A DNA stretch of 64,000 nucleotides from an uncultured Lachnospiraceae bacterium (GTDB lineage: Bacteria; Bacillota; Clostridia; Lachnospirales; Lachnospiraceae). This document shows, piece after piece, positions 43,434-53,062 of this stretch. Below the pieces are notes generated by a model. It did not search any database. It worked only from the letters and a program-made list of their open reading frames with translations, and had not been told where the DNA came from. The stretch is from contig CAJTXA010000010.1 in assembly GCA_910579865.1 (NCBI GenBank), positions 62,001-126,000 of the forward strand. The letters are read 5' to 3'. The position numbers and the translations under genes are program-made. Each line of letters starts with the position of its first letter. Position 1 is the stretch's first letter.

Positions 43434-45404
43434 CTAGCAAATCTCTGCTCCTGCTGGCATATCTTTTTCAGGAATCATAAGTCCAAGCTGTCCATTCTCA
43501 TCTTCAGCACAAAGTAACATTCCTTCTGAAACCACTCCTGCCAAAGTAGCTGGTTTTAAATTTACTAAAACCATAACCTTTTTTCCTACCATCTCTTCTG
43601 CTGTATAATGTGCCTTTATTCCAGAAACTATCTGTTTTACTTGGCTTCCAATTCGTACCTGAGAGCAAAGCAGCTTTTTCGACTTTTTTACCTCCTCGCA
43701 GGCAATAATTTCTCCCACCTGAAATTGCAACTTTGCAAAATCTTCATAACTAATTTCTGATTTTGCTTCTATATCCACCACTGTTTTTTTCTCCTCCTCT
43801 TTTTTCATCATTTCCACTTCCTTTTTCTGTTGCTCCTCTACCTTTGCTAACACTTTATTTAGTTCTAATCGAGCAAATAAAATTTCTGGTTTGTCTATTA
43901 CTTTTGTTCCATCAGGAATCCACTTATAAACATCCATTTTATCTAAATCTCTTTCACAGATACCAAGTTGGTTTAATATCTTTTCTGAAGTCTGAGGCAT
44001 AAATGATTTTAAAAGAGAAGCTCCTATTCCAATCGACTCTACTAAGTGATACAGCACCGTAGCCAAACGATCACTTTTCTCCTTCTCCTTTGCCAAAACC
44101 CACGGCATCGTCTCATCAATGTATTTATTACACCGTTTAAACAATATAAAAATCTCAGTAATCGCATCTGCTACACGAAGTTTTTCCATCTTTTCTATTA
44201 CTTTTTTTGGTGTTTCCAATGATACTTGAATAAAATCCTCATCTATATCCTCTTTTACACCTTTATCCATTATCACACCACCAAAATTTTGATTTAACAT
44301 AGAAATTGTTCGATTTACTAAATTTCCAAGTGTATTTGCTAAATCCGAATTTACTCGTTCTACCATCAATTCCCAACTAATCACACCATCATTTTCGAAA
44401 GGCATCTCATGAAGTACAAAATACCGAACTGCGTCTACTCCAAATATTTCAACTAATTCATCTGCATAGATTACATTTCCTTTTGACTTACTCATTTTTC
44501 CATCTCCCTGTAAAAGCCATGGATGTCCAAAAATCTGCTTTGGAAGTGGTAAATCGAGTGCCATTAACATAATTGGCCAATAAATAGTATGGAATCGAAG
44601 AATATCTTTTCCAATTAAGTGTAAATCAGCAGGCCAAAATGTTTTAAATTGTTCTGTGCTATTCCCATCTACATCATAACCTATTCCAGTAATATAGTTA
44701 CTTAATGCATCAATCCATACATAAATCACATGTTTATTATCAAAATCTACAGGAATTCCCCATTGAAAAGAAGTTCGAGATACACATAAATCCTGCAATC
44801 CAGGAAGTAAAAAATTATTCATCATCTCATTTTTCCTAGATTCAGGCTGAATAAATTCTGGGTTTGTTTGAATATGATCAATTAAACGTTGTGCATAGCG
44901 ATCCATCTTAAAAAAATAAGCTTCCTCTTTTGCACTTTCTACTTCACGTCCACAATCTGGACATTTTCCATCTACTAACTGAGAAATTGTAAAAAATGAT
45001 TCACATGGTTTACAATACATTCCTTCATAATATCCTTTGTAGATATCTCCTTGTTGATAAAGTTTTTTAAATATCTTTTGCACCTGCTTTTGATGATCTT
45101 CATCTGTCGTGCGAATAAACTTATCATAGGAAGTATTCATAAGATCCCAAAGTGATTGTACTTTTTTAGCTATTTGATCCACATATTCCTTTGGTGTTAT
45201 TCCTATTTCTTTTGCCTTATCTTCAATCTTTTGCCCATGCTCATCTGTTCCCGTTTGAAAAAAGACTTGATACCCCTGCTGTCTTTTAAAACGAGCAATA
45301 CTATCTGCTAGAACAATTTCATACGTATTCCCAATATGTGGTTTTCCTGAAGTATATGCAATTGCTGTTGTAATATAATAGTTTCCTTTCTTTTTGTTAC
45401 ACAT
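43434..45404 (-). CDS. metG: Methionyl-tRNA synthetase with C-terminal tRNA-binding domain
   Basis: 656 residues. HIGH-type motif in SGKPHIGNTYE, zinc knuckle with CKPCESF and CPDCGRE, and KMSKS in GDGKMSKSKGNVIY. A Lys/Glu coiled linker (about 520-550) leads to an EMAP/OB-fold tRNA-binding domain (FAKLQFQVGEIIACEEVKKS, SGIKAHYTAEEMVGKKVMVL in parts) that allows dimerisation. AGGAGG precedes the ATG. It is controlled by a T-box leader and heads a metG-tatD-ksgA operon. Confidence 0.97.
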   Translation of the reverse strand: MCNKKKGNYYITTAIAYTSGKPHIGNTYEIVLADSIARFKRQQGYQVFFQTGTDEHGQKIEDKAKEIGITPKEYVDQIAKKVQSLWDLMNTSYDKFIRTTDEDHQKQVQKIFKKLYQQGDIYKGYYEGMYCKPCESFFTISQLVDGKCPDCGREVESAKEEAYFFKMDRYAQRLIDHIQTNPEFIQPESRKNEMMNNFLLPGLQDLCVSRTSFQWGIPVDFDNKHVIYVWIDALSNYITGIGYDVDGNSTEQFKTFWPADLHLIGKDILRFHTIYWPIMLMALDLPLPKQIFGHPWLLQGDGKMSKSKGNVIYADELVEIFGVDAVRYFVLHEMPFENDGVISWELMVERVNSDLANTLGNLVNRTISMLNQNFGGVIMDKGVKEDIDEDFIQVSLETPKKVIEKMEKLRVADAITEIFILFKRCNKYIDETMPWVLAKEKEKSDRLATVLYHLVESIGIGASLLKSFMPQTSEKILNQLGICERDLDKMDVYKWIPDGTKVIDKPEILFARLELNKVLAKVEEQQKKEVEMMKKEEEKKTVVDIEAKSEISYEDFAKLQFQVGEIIACEEVKKSKKLLCSQVRIGSQVKQIVSGIKAHYTAEEMVGKKVMVLVNLKPATLAGVVSEGMLLCAEDENGQLGLMIPEKDMPAGAEIC

Positions 45405-45435
45405 AGTCTACCTCCTATTATCTTATTCTTCTACA

Positions 45436-45810
45436 ATAAAAAAATCCGTCTTTTCTCCTCCTGTTCTTAGGATTCTTAAAGACGGATTACTACCGTGGTA
45501 CCACTTTAATTTATCTGTATCTTACAATACAAACCTCACTGCTGTCAGGCTGGAATAACTAGAAAAACCATTTCCTATTATTCCTTTCAAACAGCGCTCA
45601 CTATAACGGGTGAACCCGTTACAATTTTACAAAAATTCTTTTCTGCTCAACTGTAAAGCTCCAAGACCATTTTCCACAATTTCACACACCATCCCTTTTC
45701 AGCTTGTGGGACTCTCTGTAGGCTGCTATTATTGTATACTCTTCTTTTCATCGCTTCTATTTTATTTTTTTATCTTTTTGTATTCTAGCGGTTCTTTTCT
45801 TCTTTGTCAA
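45436..45810 (-). promoter_or_regulatory. T-box riboswitch leader and promoter of metG
   Basis: Promoter TTGACA (45810-45805), 17 bases, TAGAAT (45787-45782). The T-box itself reads AAGTGGTACCACGG near 45492-45506, the sequence that pairs with an uncharged tRNA acceptor end. The terminator is AATCCGTCTTT pairing with AAAGACGGATT, followed by a T-run (45436-45489). An upstream hairpin AACGGG-TTCA-CCCGTT lies at about 45603-45620. Stem I has AGAGAGT and an ATG at 45670-45668, just before GTCTTGGAG, where the Met specifier codon is expected. Uncharged tRNA-Met should open the terminator. Confidence 0.9.
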
Positions 45811-45832
45811 GTACTCAACAAAAAATTCATAC

Positions 45833-47626
45833 CTACTCCATCCATGCTTTCATCTCTTCTTCAATAATATCAAATGGTGCTGGACCAGTTGTTAAAATAA
45901 AATCGTGAAATTCTTTAACTGAAAACTTTTCACCTAATGTTTCTTGTGCCTGCGCACGAAGTTTTTCAAATTCTAGATATCCAATAAAATAACTCAAATA
46001 ATTTGCTGGTTCCTGTACAACTGTATAAAATACAAATTCTGTAGTCTCTGCATCTCCTATTCCAATTCCTTCTAAATACGCTTGCACATCTTGTTTTGTC
46101 CAGCCTTCATAATTTACTCCCATATCAATATAAGCACAAAGTGCCAAGGAAAATTGACTTTCTAACATACTTAATTTTGCTAAAGGCTGATCCTTTGCAG
46201 CTACTCTTTTATAAGTATCATACTCCACATAAGTTGCCCATCCCTCTGTATATCCACTATAGCTTAATAAATTTCGAATAAGAGATAATCCTGCTTCATT
46301 TGTATAAGTTGTTTGATAGAGATGTCCAGGAAATCCCTCATGTGCTAAGGTTGTATAAAGCCCACCATCTATATGAAGTGGATTAATATAGATTACATTT
46401 TCCAATGCATCATCAATTGGTGGTGTCAGATAAAATGCTGGACTTAAATCTTCTTTTAAAGAATCATCGACATATTTTACAGTATAAACTGTATCTGGTG
46501 GATTAGGATAATCTACTAACATCTCTTCAGAAAGTTGTGCTAACATCTCTTCTGGCGTTCCATCTGACATAGAATAACTATCATAAAGTTCTAGTAATTC
46601 TGGATTTTCTTCCATTACAGAGGCCATCTCTTCTAATACATCTGACAAAAAATATACGGTTCTTCTTTGAAGTCGACGAATCGTATCTCCAGAGCCCGTT
46701 TCCGTTCGCACTAGATACTCATAATAACGAATCCCTTCTGGATAATAAAATAACCCTGCATCATTAATACCAGTTCCTTTTAGTTCTTCTAAACCATCAA
46801 TTACTAACTGATATGCATTTACTACATCTGTTTTTACTAATTCTAAATTTCTTGTCTTATAGTCCTCTTTCTTATCTTCTGAAAGTCCTTCCATCTTTTC
46901 TATTCGTTCATTAAACGTCGAAATCAAATAGTTTTCCTCTGGTTTTTCAATAAACTTTTGACACTGAAGTATAATATCATCTGCTGTTTTATCTGACATA
47001 AATAAACCATTTTCTGATTTTTCACGCTCTCTTTCTATAATTTGTGCATATGTTTCATCTAATTTTCCCAAAAGTCCAAGATAATCCTCGATATCTCTTT
47101 CTACACGGAATGTATATTCTGCCATTAAAATTGGAAGCTGTGCTTGAAGGCCAAGTGTAGGACTTAATATTTCTCCATAAAGACTTAAATCCTCAATTGA
47201 AAGTTCCGTTTCTACGTAATCCTTTAAAATCTTATACGTAAGGAGCCCTTCTCCTTCTAATTGTTCTGGACGAATTTCTTCTAATTTCTTCTGAAGATCT
47301 ATTAATTCAGCATGAGCCTCCTCATAGGATTCCATACTATAATCACCAAATGTAATTTCATAACTATCAATTCCATAATTCTCTGGATATGCCAATGTAT
47401 AATGTAAATTTAGCGTATTCGCTTCTAATTCGTTGCGAAATACTTCATCTGTAAGATCACGAAATTTTTTTGAATAAGAATTTTCCTTTTGAGTTGAAGT
47501 TGTTTCTTGTTGTTCCGATGGAGATAATGTTAATCCTGCATTATTACACCCTGTTAATAATGAGAGAATCGTCAACCCAATGCATAATACTGCCTGACCT
47601 TTCCTCCATATATCTTTTTTCATCAT
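45833..47626 (-). CDS. DUF885 family lipoprotein, zinc-peptidase-like
   Basis: About 597 residues. Signal peptide with lipobox SLLTGC around residues 20-25. The DUF885 domain carries AHEGFPGHLYQTTY, the HExxxH-type motif of this M32-like family, and GWATYVEYDTYKRVA, whose glutamate is the probable third ligand. RLQRRTVYFLSDVLEEM and the long helices fit. It should be an extracytoplasmic metallopeptidase or carboxypeptidase anchored to the membrane. The start at ATG 47626 (or 47623) has only a weak ribosome site. Confidence 0.82.
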   Translation of the reverse strand: MMKKDIWRKGQAVLCIGLTILSLLTGCNNAGLTLSPSEQQETTSTQKENSYSKKFRDLTDEVFRNELEANTLNLHYTLAYPENYGIDSYEITFGDYSMESYEEAHAELIDLQKKLEEIRPEQLEGEGLLTYKILKDYVETELSIEDLSLYGEILSPTLGLQAQLPILMAEYTFRVERDIEDYLGLLGKLDETYAQIIEREREKSENGLFMSDKTADDIILQCQKFIEKPEENYLISTFNERIEKMEGLSEDKKEDYKTRNLELVKTDVVNAYQLVIDGLEELKGTGINDAGLFYYPEGIRYYEYLVRTETGSGDTIRRLQRRTVYFLSDVLEEMASVMEENPELLELYDSYSMSDGTPEEMLAQLSEEMLVDYPNPPDTVYTVKYVDDSLKEDLSPAFYLTPPIDDALENVIYINPLHIDGGLYTTLAHEGFPGHLYQTTYTNEAGLSLIRNLLSYSGYTEGWATYVEYDTYKRVAAKDQPLAKLSMLESQFSLALCAYIDMGVNYEGWTKQDVQAYLEGIGIGDAETTEFVFYTVVQEPANYLSYFIGYLEFEKLRAQAQETLGEKFSVKEFHDFILTTGPAPFDIIEEEMKAWME

Positions 47627-47715
47627 ACCAATTATAATGCCTGACACTCAAAATATAACCAAATAGACCTATATCGAAAAATTGAAGTCTTCATAGATTC
47701 CTATACGTTCCAATT

Positions 47716-47896
47716 TTCATTTATTGATATAATCAGTACGAATATTATCTATTTGTTCTTTGAGTAGTCTCTCCTTTCTTTAAATTTTCATATTTACGAG
47801 AAAGGCATCTCTGCTCCCTGCGTAATTGTTTTTATTGATAGTTTTATAAGTTTTATCATTTGAAACAATCACTAAATCCTTATTATATCTTCCTGT
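47716..47896 (-). pseudogene. Decayed TnpB (IS200/IS605 OrfB) relic
   Basis: Within a 650-base gap (47627-48276) the minus strand carries pieces of an IS605-type OrfB/TnpB protein in shifted frames. One frame reads GRYNKDLVIVSNDKTYKTI. After a frameshift the next reads QLRREQRCLSRKYENLKKG (47828-47772) with a stop at 47747. A third frame gives NIRTDYINK. The order and spacing match the intact protein's (S/N)DGTKY... LRREQR-LSRKYE ... NIRTDYxHK region. Stops and frameshifts make it non-functional. No IS ends were recognised. The rest of the gap is AT-rich and contains no credible gene. Confidence 0.55.
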
Positions 47897-48276
47897 TTTT
47901 CTAGGAACTGCCCTATTTTTGATTATACAACAGACATTGCTTTGTAGCAACTTATTTGGTAAAATTGCTAAAATTATCTTATGACAGCACTTTTTTCAAA
48001 AAAAATAAATTGTATCTTACTTGCTTTTTATTTCTATCTTTGTTATACTTATTATTAGTAAAAGTTTCTAAAACAATTCTCTATTTCAAGCACTTTATAC
48101 ACTCGAATCATTTACTCCTTATAGGTTACATAATTATATTCAAATTCAATGCTTTCAAAACTTATCGTCTATAACTTATCCGTTTTTTATAAAAATCACG
48201 ATTTGTTCTTTCACTAAAATCTTAATACAAAATCATCTAAATACCTAAATTTCGCATAACAGAAAGGGGATTTTTA

Positions 48277-50952
48277 TTGAAACAAATTCATTATAACCAA
48301 TTTAAAAAAACAATTCTTATTTTATTTTTATGTACATTCTTTTTACCAGTTCAATTTAGCAAATCATTTGACTTTACTGATCTTTATAAAGAAATTTTGA
48401 CCTTTGATGAAAATGGAGATTTAATTTTAAGCACTTATGATTCTATAGCAACTGCTCCTATCACCTATCAGACAATTGGATGGACAATAAAACGAAAAGA
48501 TCTTCCAATTGATGATCCAGAGAATACTTGTGTTACTATATCACTAACAAATGCTGGTTCTAAACCTGATCCAGAGAATCCAAATAATCATTTTTATTAC
48601 TCTTACACTTCTCGAAACACCATTCTTTCTCGTATCGGAGAAATCTCACAAGAATGGCTTGATCAGATCACTACAAAAGGAGAAGTGGTCTATTTAGATG
48701 CTATTATGACAGTATGTCATTCTGGTGTGCCACAAGGCCGTCTCTATCATGATGGAAGACTTGCAGAAGGAGAAGTCTATTATACATTAGAAGGAATTCG
48801 AAACGCCAGAAATTGGGGAACACAATCTTTATTATCTTTAGGTACCCACTTTAATAAATCGGTTTCTTGCTTTATTCCAATTCCAGCAACAAATTTCGAA
48901 TTGGAACACCAATATTTTCACTATGGAGAATATGGTCTTTATACCGAACAAACTGCTTCTATCTATTCCGATCAGTTTGATGTAAGAGATGGAATTCCTA
49001 CTAGTGAAGCACTTTCCCTTATAGGATCTGCTACTCCATATGGATATCATCTAGCTATGGAACTTGTTTCTGGCAACCGATTTTATACTGTTCCAGTCAC
49101 TGTTACCTATCATCTTACCTGGAATGATGAAGAAGGAATCTTACAAGATGATTATGAAACGATTACTTATTCTTATACTATCGAACGTGTCTATACTTAT
49201 CGAAAAATTCAGGAACTACAATTATACTATGCAAAATCTATGGATTTTATCAATGTTTTATTGCCAAATACAACCGTCTCTGTTCCAAGCGGTTATATAC
49301 CCAAACTTCAGACAGAAATTTCTGAAAATGAATTGGATCATCTTATCGATCCAGTTATTCCATCCCTTTCTTTTTACGGTGGTACAATCGATGGTGGTTC
49401 TTCTTGCCCTTCTATTCCAAACGAAGATTTCTCAAAAGAAGCAAATGCTGCACTTGATCAAATTTTAGTAAAAAATGATTTTCTTTCTATTGATGGCCAA
49501 ACCATCCTCTCTGATCAATGGGTAAAAAAAGAAACTTCTTCTGCTATTCTTTTAGAAGAACCTGACTTACTTTCCTTTTCTGCTTCTCCATTTTTTATTC
49601 AAAATTCCTTTGCCAATGGTACTTATCCTTCTTCTGCAACCATTCATTATCAAGGAATCTGTATCCCTAATACTTCTATAGAAACCATTCTTTCTACTTG
49701 TGATGTCAACAGTATAACAGTTCATACCCCCGTTATCTGCGATGCTTCTATTTCTGATAGCCGTCACTTAAATCAACAAGTCTCACCTGACCTTACAAAG
49801 CCCTCTCTTATTCTTGGAGAAACATTTATTGTTTCTATTTCTAGCGATGGTATTCATCGTTCTATTAAAGGATATGGTTCTCAAAATTATGAAAAATATA
49901 TCCTCGATCGTCAAGTTCAGTTTCCATTTTCAGTACAAAAAAACAACATAGTTTATGAAAAAAACACATGGATATCAATTGATTCACAGGATTCATTCTT
50001 TCTTCCTGTTGAAGTAAACGAAGGATACTATACGATTCTTACTCGTACACTCTCTCTTAATTCTAATTCTGTACCTCCAAAAGAACAATTTGAAGGAATT
50101 TATGCCAATTATAATCTTTCTGAATACATTGCAACTGACACAATAGAAGTTTCTGTTATGGGTCGTCTTTTCAATTTTCATATCACTGATATTCATGACT
50201 ATCCTCGTTGGGAAGGAATCTTTTCTACACCAGAAGCACTACAATATCAAACAGATGGATATTATATTGGCAGGCAAGATAAAAATGGTAATCTACGTCC
50301 CATTGCAGAACGTTTTACTCTTCCAGTTGTACCTGGCAGCAATCCACTAAAACCTCTTGGAAGTACCATTTATCTAGGTTATCATTACCGTTTTTCTATT
50401 ACTACAATTGGAAATTTCTATGATTCAAATGACAATTTAGAAGTTCTATGTAGCTATGATTATATTAATAAAGATACAGGGGTTCGTTTCCCTGTAGATT
50501 TATATTATACAGAAACGGTTGCTAATACTTATTCACACTTATTGCCACTAAAAACTTCCTTTTTACTAGATACTTCTTCTCGAACTTTATCAGAAGAAAG
50601 TGATGCAATCCAAATCTGGAATTCAGAGGATTATTTGCCTTTACATCTTTATGCTATTCCTGCTAAAACTATTCTTCCGCTTTCTAATATCAAACCAGAC
50701 TATTGGCTGTCCAATGGTTATATTGTTGTAAACTATCATATCTATGCTCGCAATGGGACAACACGTTACCTTGATTATTGGAATCTACCAAACCTATCTT
50801 ATGGTTGTTGTAATATGTGGCAAATGGAAGGATTCCAAAAAACAAAAACTGGATCAGATGGAATAGACTATTCTTTATCACAAGGAGATATTATATTTTA
50901 TGATTTAGATCATAATTTCATGGAAGATTACTGGTTTTTTGGAACACATTAA
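48277..50952 (+). CDS. Large secreted protein of unknown function (possibly DUF5704-like)
   Basis: 891 residues. Start is TTG 48277 behind GAAAGGGG; there is no other suitable ATG for this length. A signal peptide covers residues 1-30 (KKTILILFLCTFFLPVQFSK). The mature chain is rich in Tyr, Ser and Thr and predicted beta strand. The opening DSIATAPITYQTIGWTIKRK resembles DUF5704-type proteins of Clostridia and Paenibacillus, an uncertain recollection. No membrane anchor, repeat or sortase motif is visible, so it is probably secreted. It stands alone between two relic-bearing gaps. Codon use is AT-rich, like its neighbours. Confidence 0.72.
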   Translation: MKQIHYNQFKKTILILFLCTFFLPVQFSKSFDFTDLYKEILTFDENGDLILSTYDSIATAPITYQTIGWTIKRKDLPIDDPENTCVTISLTNAGSKPDPENPNNHFYYSYTSRNTILSRIGEISQEWLDQITTKGEVVYLDAIMTVCHSGVPQGRLYHDGRLAEGEVYYTLEGIRNARNWGTQSLLSLGTHFNKSVSCFIPIPATNFELEHQYFHYGEYGLYTEQTASIYSDQFDVRDGIPTSEALSLIGSATPYGYHLAMELVSGNRFYTVPVTVTYHLTWNDEEGILQDDYETITYSYTIERVYTYRKIQELQLYYAKSMDFINVLLPNTTVSVPSGYIPKLQTEISENELDHLIDPVIPSLSFYGGTIDGGSSCPSIPNEDFSKEANAALDQILVKNDFLSIDGQTILSDQWVKKETSSAILLEEPDLLSFSASPFFIQNSFANGTYPSSATIHYQGICIPNTSIETILSTCDVNSITVHTPVICDASISDSRHLNQQVSPDLTKPSLILGETFIVSISSDGIHRSIKGYGSQNYEKYILDRQVQFPFSVQKNNIVYEKNTWISIDSQDSFFLPVEVNEGYYTILTRTLSLNSNSVPPKEQFEGIYANYNLSEYIATDTIEVSVMGRLFNFHITDIHDYPRWEGIFSTPEALQYQTDGYYIGRQDKNGNLRPIAERFTLPVVPGSNPLKPLGSTIYLGYHYRFSITTIGNFYDSNDNLEVLCSYDYINKDTGVRFPVDLYYTETVANTYSHLLPLKTSFLLDTSSRTLSEESDAIQIWNSEDYLPLHLYAIPAKTILPLSNIKPDYWLSNGYIVVNYHIYARNGTTRYLDYWNLPNLSYGCCNMWQMEGFQKTKTGSDGIDYSLSQGDIIFYDLDHNFMEDYWFFGTH

Positions 50953-51079
50953 AACACAGTTTACAAGGGACTACACAAGATAACGTTCTGAGTAGAAGTA
51001 TTCCACCTGTCAGATTTTCCATGTTTCATAAGCAATATGTATCATAAAAACAGATGGAAAAATAAACATTGTTACATAG

Positions 51080-51226
51080 TATACAGAAGAATTTAAGAAT
51101 GATGCAGTAATATATTGGAAGGAGCAAGTCGTTTGCTGTCGAAAGCGGAAAATCTGGATATCCTTAAAGGTGCTAGAAAAACTTGTCCCTTCGCTATACG
51201 CTGCCACATTTTTTAAAGATTATTAA
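51080..51226 (+). pseudogene. Fragment of a transposase OrfA-like protein
   Basis: An open stretch of 48 codons begins right after a stop. It starts YTEEFKNDAVIYWKEQ, the typical N terminus of IS3-type OrfA proteins (pattern YTxEFKxxAV). The following codons do not match the family, so only a piece survives. A perfect 10-bp inverted repeat, CAGATTTTCC at 51011-51020 and GGAAAATCTG at 51147-51156, lies around it. No complete insertion sequence is present. Confidence 0.35.
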
Positions 51227-51395
51227 AAACACAAGCTAACTTATTTGCATCACCAAATATCTCTAGTAATTTCTTTACCTGAAATGTTACATAATTCCCT
51301 TGACTTGTAAAAAGTGGTATATGTTCATCTATTACCTGTTCAAAAAATTCATGAATCATCTTTTCTAAACGATATGTTTTTTCTAAAGTAATATG
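51213..51395 (-). pseudogene. Truncated, internally deleted VanS-like sensor histidine kinase
   Basis: On the minus strand 60 codons read HITLEKTYRLEKMIHEFFE, then QVIDEHIPLFTSQGNYVTFQ, and end with FGDANKLACVFNNL before a stop. This is the end of the dimerisation helix followed by the N-box of the ATPase domain of VanS-type kinases (pattern LEKxYRLExLIxEFFE ... GDxxKLxRVFNNLLKNA). About 20 residues between FFE and the next part are missing, and everything after the N-box is lost. It abuts the transposase-like fragment on the opposite strand. Confidence 0.6.
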
Positions 51396-51438
51396 AAAAA
51401 AACAAATAATACCCCCACAAATACAATTATTGTGGGGG
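51396..51438 (-). terminator. Intrinsic terminator of gdhA
   Basis: On the minus strand CCCCCACAA pairs with TTGTGGGGG around a 9-base loop and is followed by TATTATTTGTTTTTTT. It lies about ten bases after the gdhA stop codon. Confidence 0.9.
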
Positions 51439-51448
51439 CTCTTTTCTT

Positions 51449-52783
51449 TTATACAATTCCCTGTGCTGTCATAGCCTCAGCTACTTTTAAAAATCCTGCA
51501 ATATTTGCACCAGCAACATAGTTTCCTTCCATTCCATACTTCTTAGCGGCTTCATCTAAATTATGGAAAATATTTACCATAATTCCTTTTAATTTACTAT
51601 CTACCTCTTCAAATGTCCAACTTAATCTCTCACTATTCTGGCTCATCTCCAAAGCAGAAGTAGCCACACCGCCTGCATTTGATGCTTTGCCAGGGCAGAA
51701 CAATATACCATTCTTTTGTAAATATTCTGTTGCTTCCATAGTAGTAGGCATATTAGCACCTTCCGCAACTGCAAAACATCCATTTGCAACCAAAATTTTT
51801 GCATCTTCTAAATTCAATTCATTCTGTGTTGCACATGGAAGTGCTATATCACATTTTACAGACCATACACCCTTACCCTCATGATATTCTGCACTCTTTC
51901 TTGCTGCTGCATATTCTGTCAATCTTGCTCTCTTTACTTCTTTTACTTCCTTAAGCAAAGCAACATCAATTCCTTCTGGATCATAAATCCAACCTGTGGA
52001 GTCAGAACATGTTACCACTTTCGCACCAAGTTGCTGTGCTTTTTGTGTTGCATAAATTGCTACATTACCTGCTCCAGATATTGCTACTGTCTTACCTGCA
52101 ATATCCTTTCCATTACACTTTAACATTTCTTCTACTAAGTATAATAAACCATATCCTGTAGCTTCTGTTCGAGCCAAAGAACCACCATAGGATAATCCTT
52201 TTCCAGTCAATACACCTTCATATAATCCCCGAATTCTTTTATACTGTCCAAACATATAACCAATTTCTCTTGCACCAGTTCCAATATCACCAGCAGGAAC
52301 ATCTGTATCTGCTCCAATATATTTATAAAGTTCTGTTATAAAACTTTGGCAAAATGCCATTACTTCCCGATCTGACTTTCCTTTTGGATCAAAATCAGAA
52401 CCACCTTTTCCTCCGCCAATAGGAAGTCCAGTTAAAGAATTTTTAAAAATCTGTTCAAATCCTAAAAACTTAATAATTCCAAGATTTACAGATGGATGTA
52501 AACGTAAACCCCCCTTATAAGGTCCGATCGCACTATTAAACTGTACACGGAATCCATTATTTACTTGAACTTGTCCTTTATCATCTACCCAAGGAACACG
52601 GAATAATAACTGTCTTTCTGGTGTAACTAATCTTTCCAGCAAAGCATCCTTACGATAAGCTTCTTCATTCGCCTCAATCACTACTCTAAGAGATTCTAAA
52701 ACCTCTTTAACAGCTTGATGGAACTCTGGTTGAGCTGGATTCTTTTCTACCACCATACTATAAACTTCATCAACATATGACAT
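51449..52783 (-). CDS. gdhA: NADP-type glutamate dehydrogenase
   Basis: 444 residues, hexameric S50-type enzyme. It interconverts glutamate with 2-oxoglutarate and ammonia. GPYKGGLRLHPSVNLGIIKF, LPIGGGKGGSDFDPKGKSD (catalytic lysine region), VPAGDIGTGAREIGYMFGQY and the Rossmann start KTVAISGAGNVAIYATQKA are diagnostic. AGGAGG precedes the ATG. It has its own strong promoter and terminator, so it is transcribed alone. Amt-PII and the arg genes elsewhere in the window are related in theme but not linked. Confidence 0.96.
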   Translation of the reverse strand: MSYVDEVYSMVVEKNPAQPEFHQAVKEVLESLRVVIEANEEAYRKDALLERLVTPERQLLFRVPWVDDKGQVQVNNGFRVQFNSAIGPYKGGLRLHPSVNLGIIKFLGFEQIFKNSLTGLPIGGGKGGSDFDPKGKSDREVMAFCQSFITELYKYIGADTDVPAGDIGTGAREIGYMFGQYKRIRGLYEGVLTGKGLSYGGSLARTEATGYGLLYLVEEMLKCNGKDIAGKTVAISGAGNVAIYATQKAQQLGAKVVTCSDSTGWIYDPEGIDVALLKEVKEVKRARLTEYAAARKSAEYHEGKGVWSVKCDIALPCATQNELNLEDAKILVANGCFAVAEGANMPTTMEATEYLQKNGILFCPGKASNAGGVATSALEMSQNSERLSWTFEEVDSKLKGIMVNIFHNLDEAAKKYGMEGNYVAGANIAGFLKVAEAMTAQGIV

Positions 52784-52867
52784 ACTTTTTTCCTCCTAAT
52801 TCTCTTAATTGCCTAAGTATTTTCTTTTTCTTGTTTCTAACTCTACAGTATTATATATTTCTGTGAT

Positions 52868-52896
52868 ATTATAATACTTTACCTTGTCAAAGTCAA
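52868..52896 (-). promoter_or_regulatory. gdhA promoter
   Basis: TTGACT (52896-52891), a 17-base spacer and TATAAT (52873-52868) on the minus strand, about 85 bases before the start codon. A second TTGACA lies inside the spacer and is too close to the -10 box to serve. Confidence 0.75.
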
Positions 52897-52992
52897 ATAA
52901 TAATTGATAGAAAATGGGAAAAATATTTTTGTTTTATTAATGATAAACCTTCATTCTTTTCTATTATACTAGAAAAAATCTATAAAAAGTAC

Positions 52993-53021
52993 TTGCATTT
53001 TTTATAAACCTGTACTATAAT
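52993..53021 (+). promoter_or_regulatory. Promoter of the first tRNA-Lys
   Basis: TTGCAT at 52993-52998, a 17-base spacer and TATAAT at 53016-53021, 41 bases before the mature tRNA. Confidence 0.75.
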
Positions 53022-53062
53022 CATCTACGTGTTGTTCTAGCACACAAGTACAATTATACTAT

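Noticed and set aside
45610..45867. An 85-codon plus-strand frame opposite the metG leader
   Set aside because: It covers the T-box leader and the end of the DUF885 gene on the other strand. Its only notable part is the short near-repeat recorded as a finding.
47956..48174. A 72-codon plus-strand frame rich in Leu, Phe and Lys
   Set aside because: It lies in an AT-rich gap next to the TnpB relic, has no ribosome site, and its composition is what random AT-rich DNA gives.
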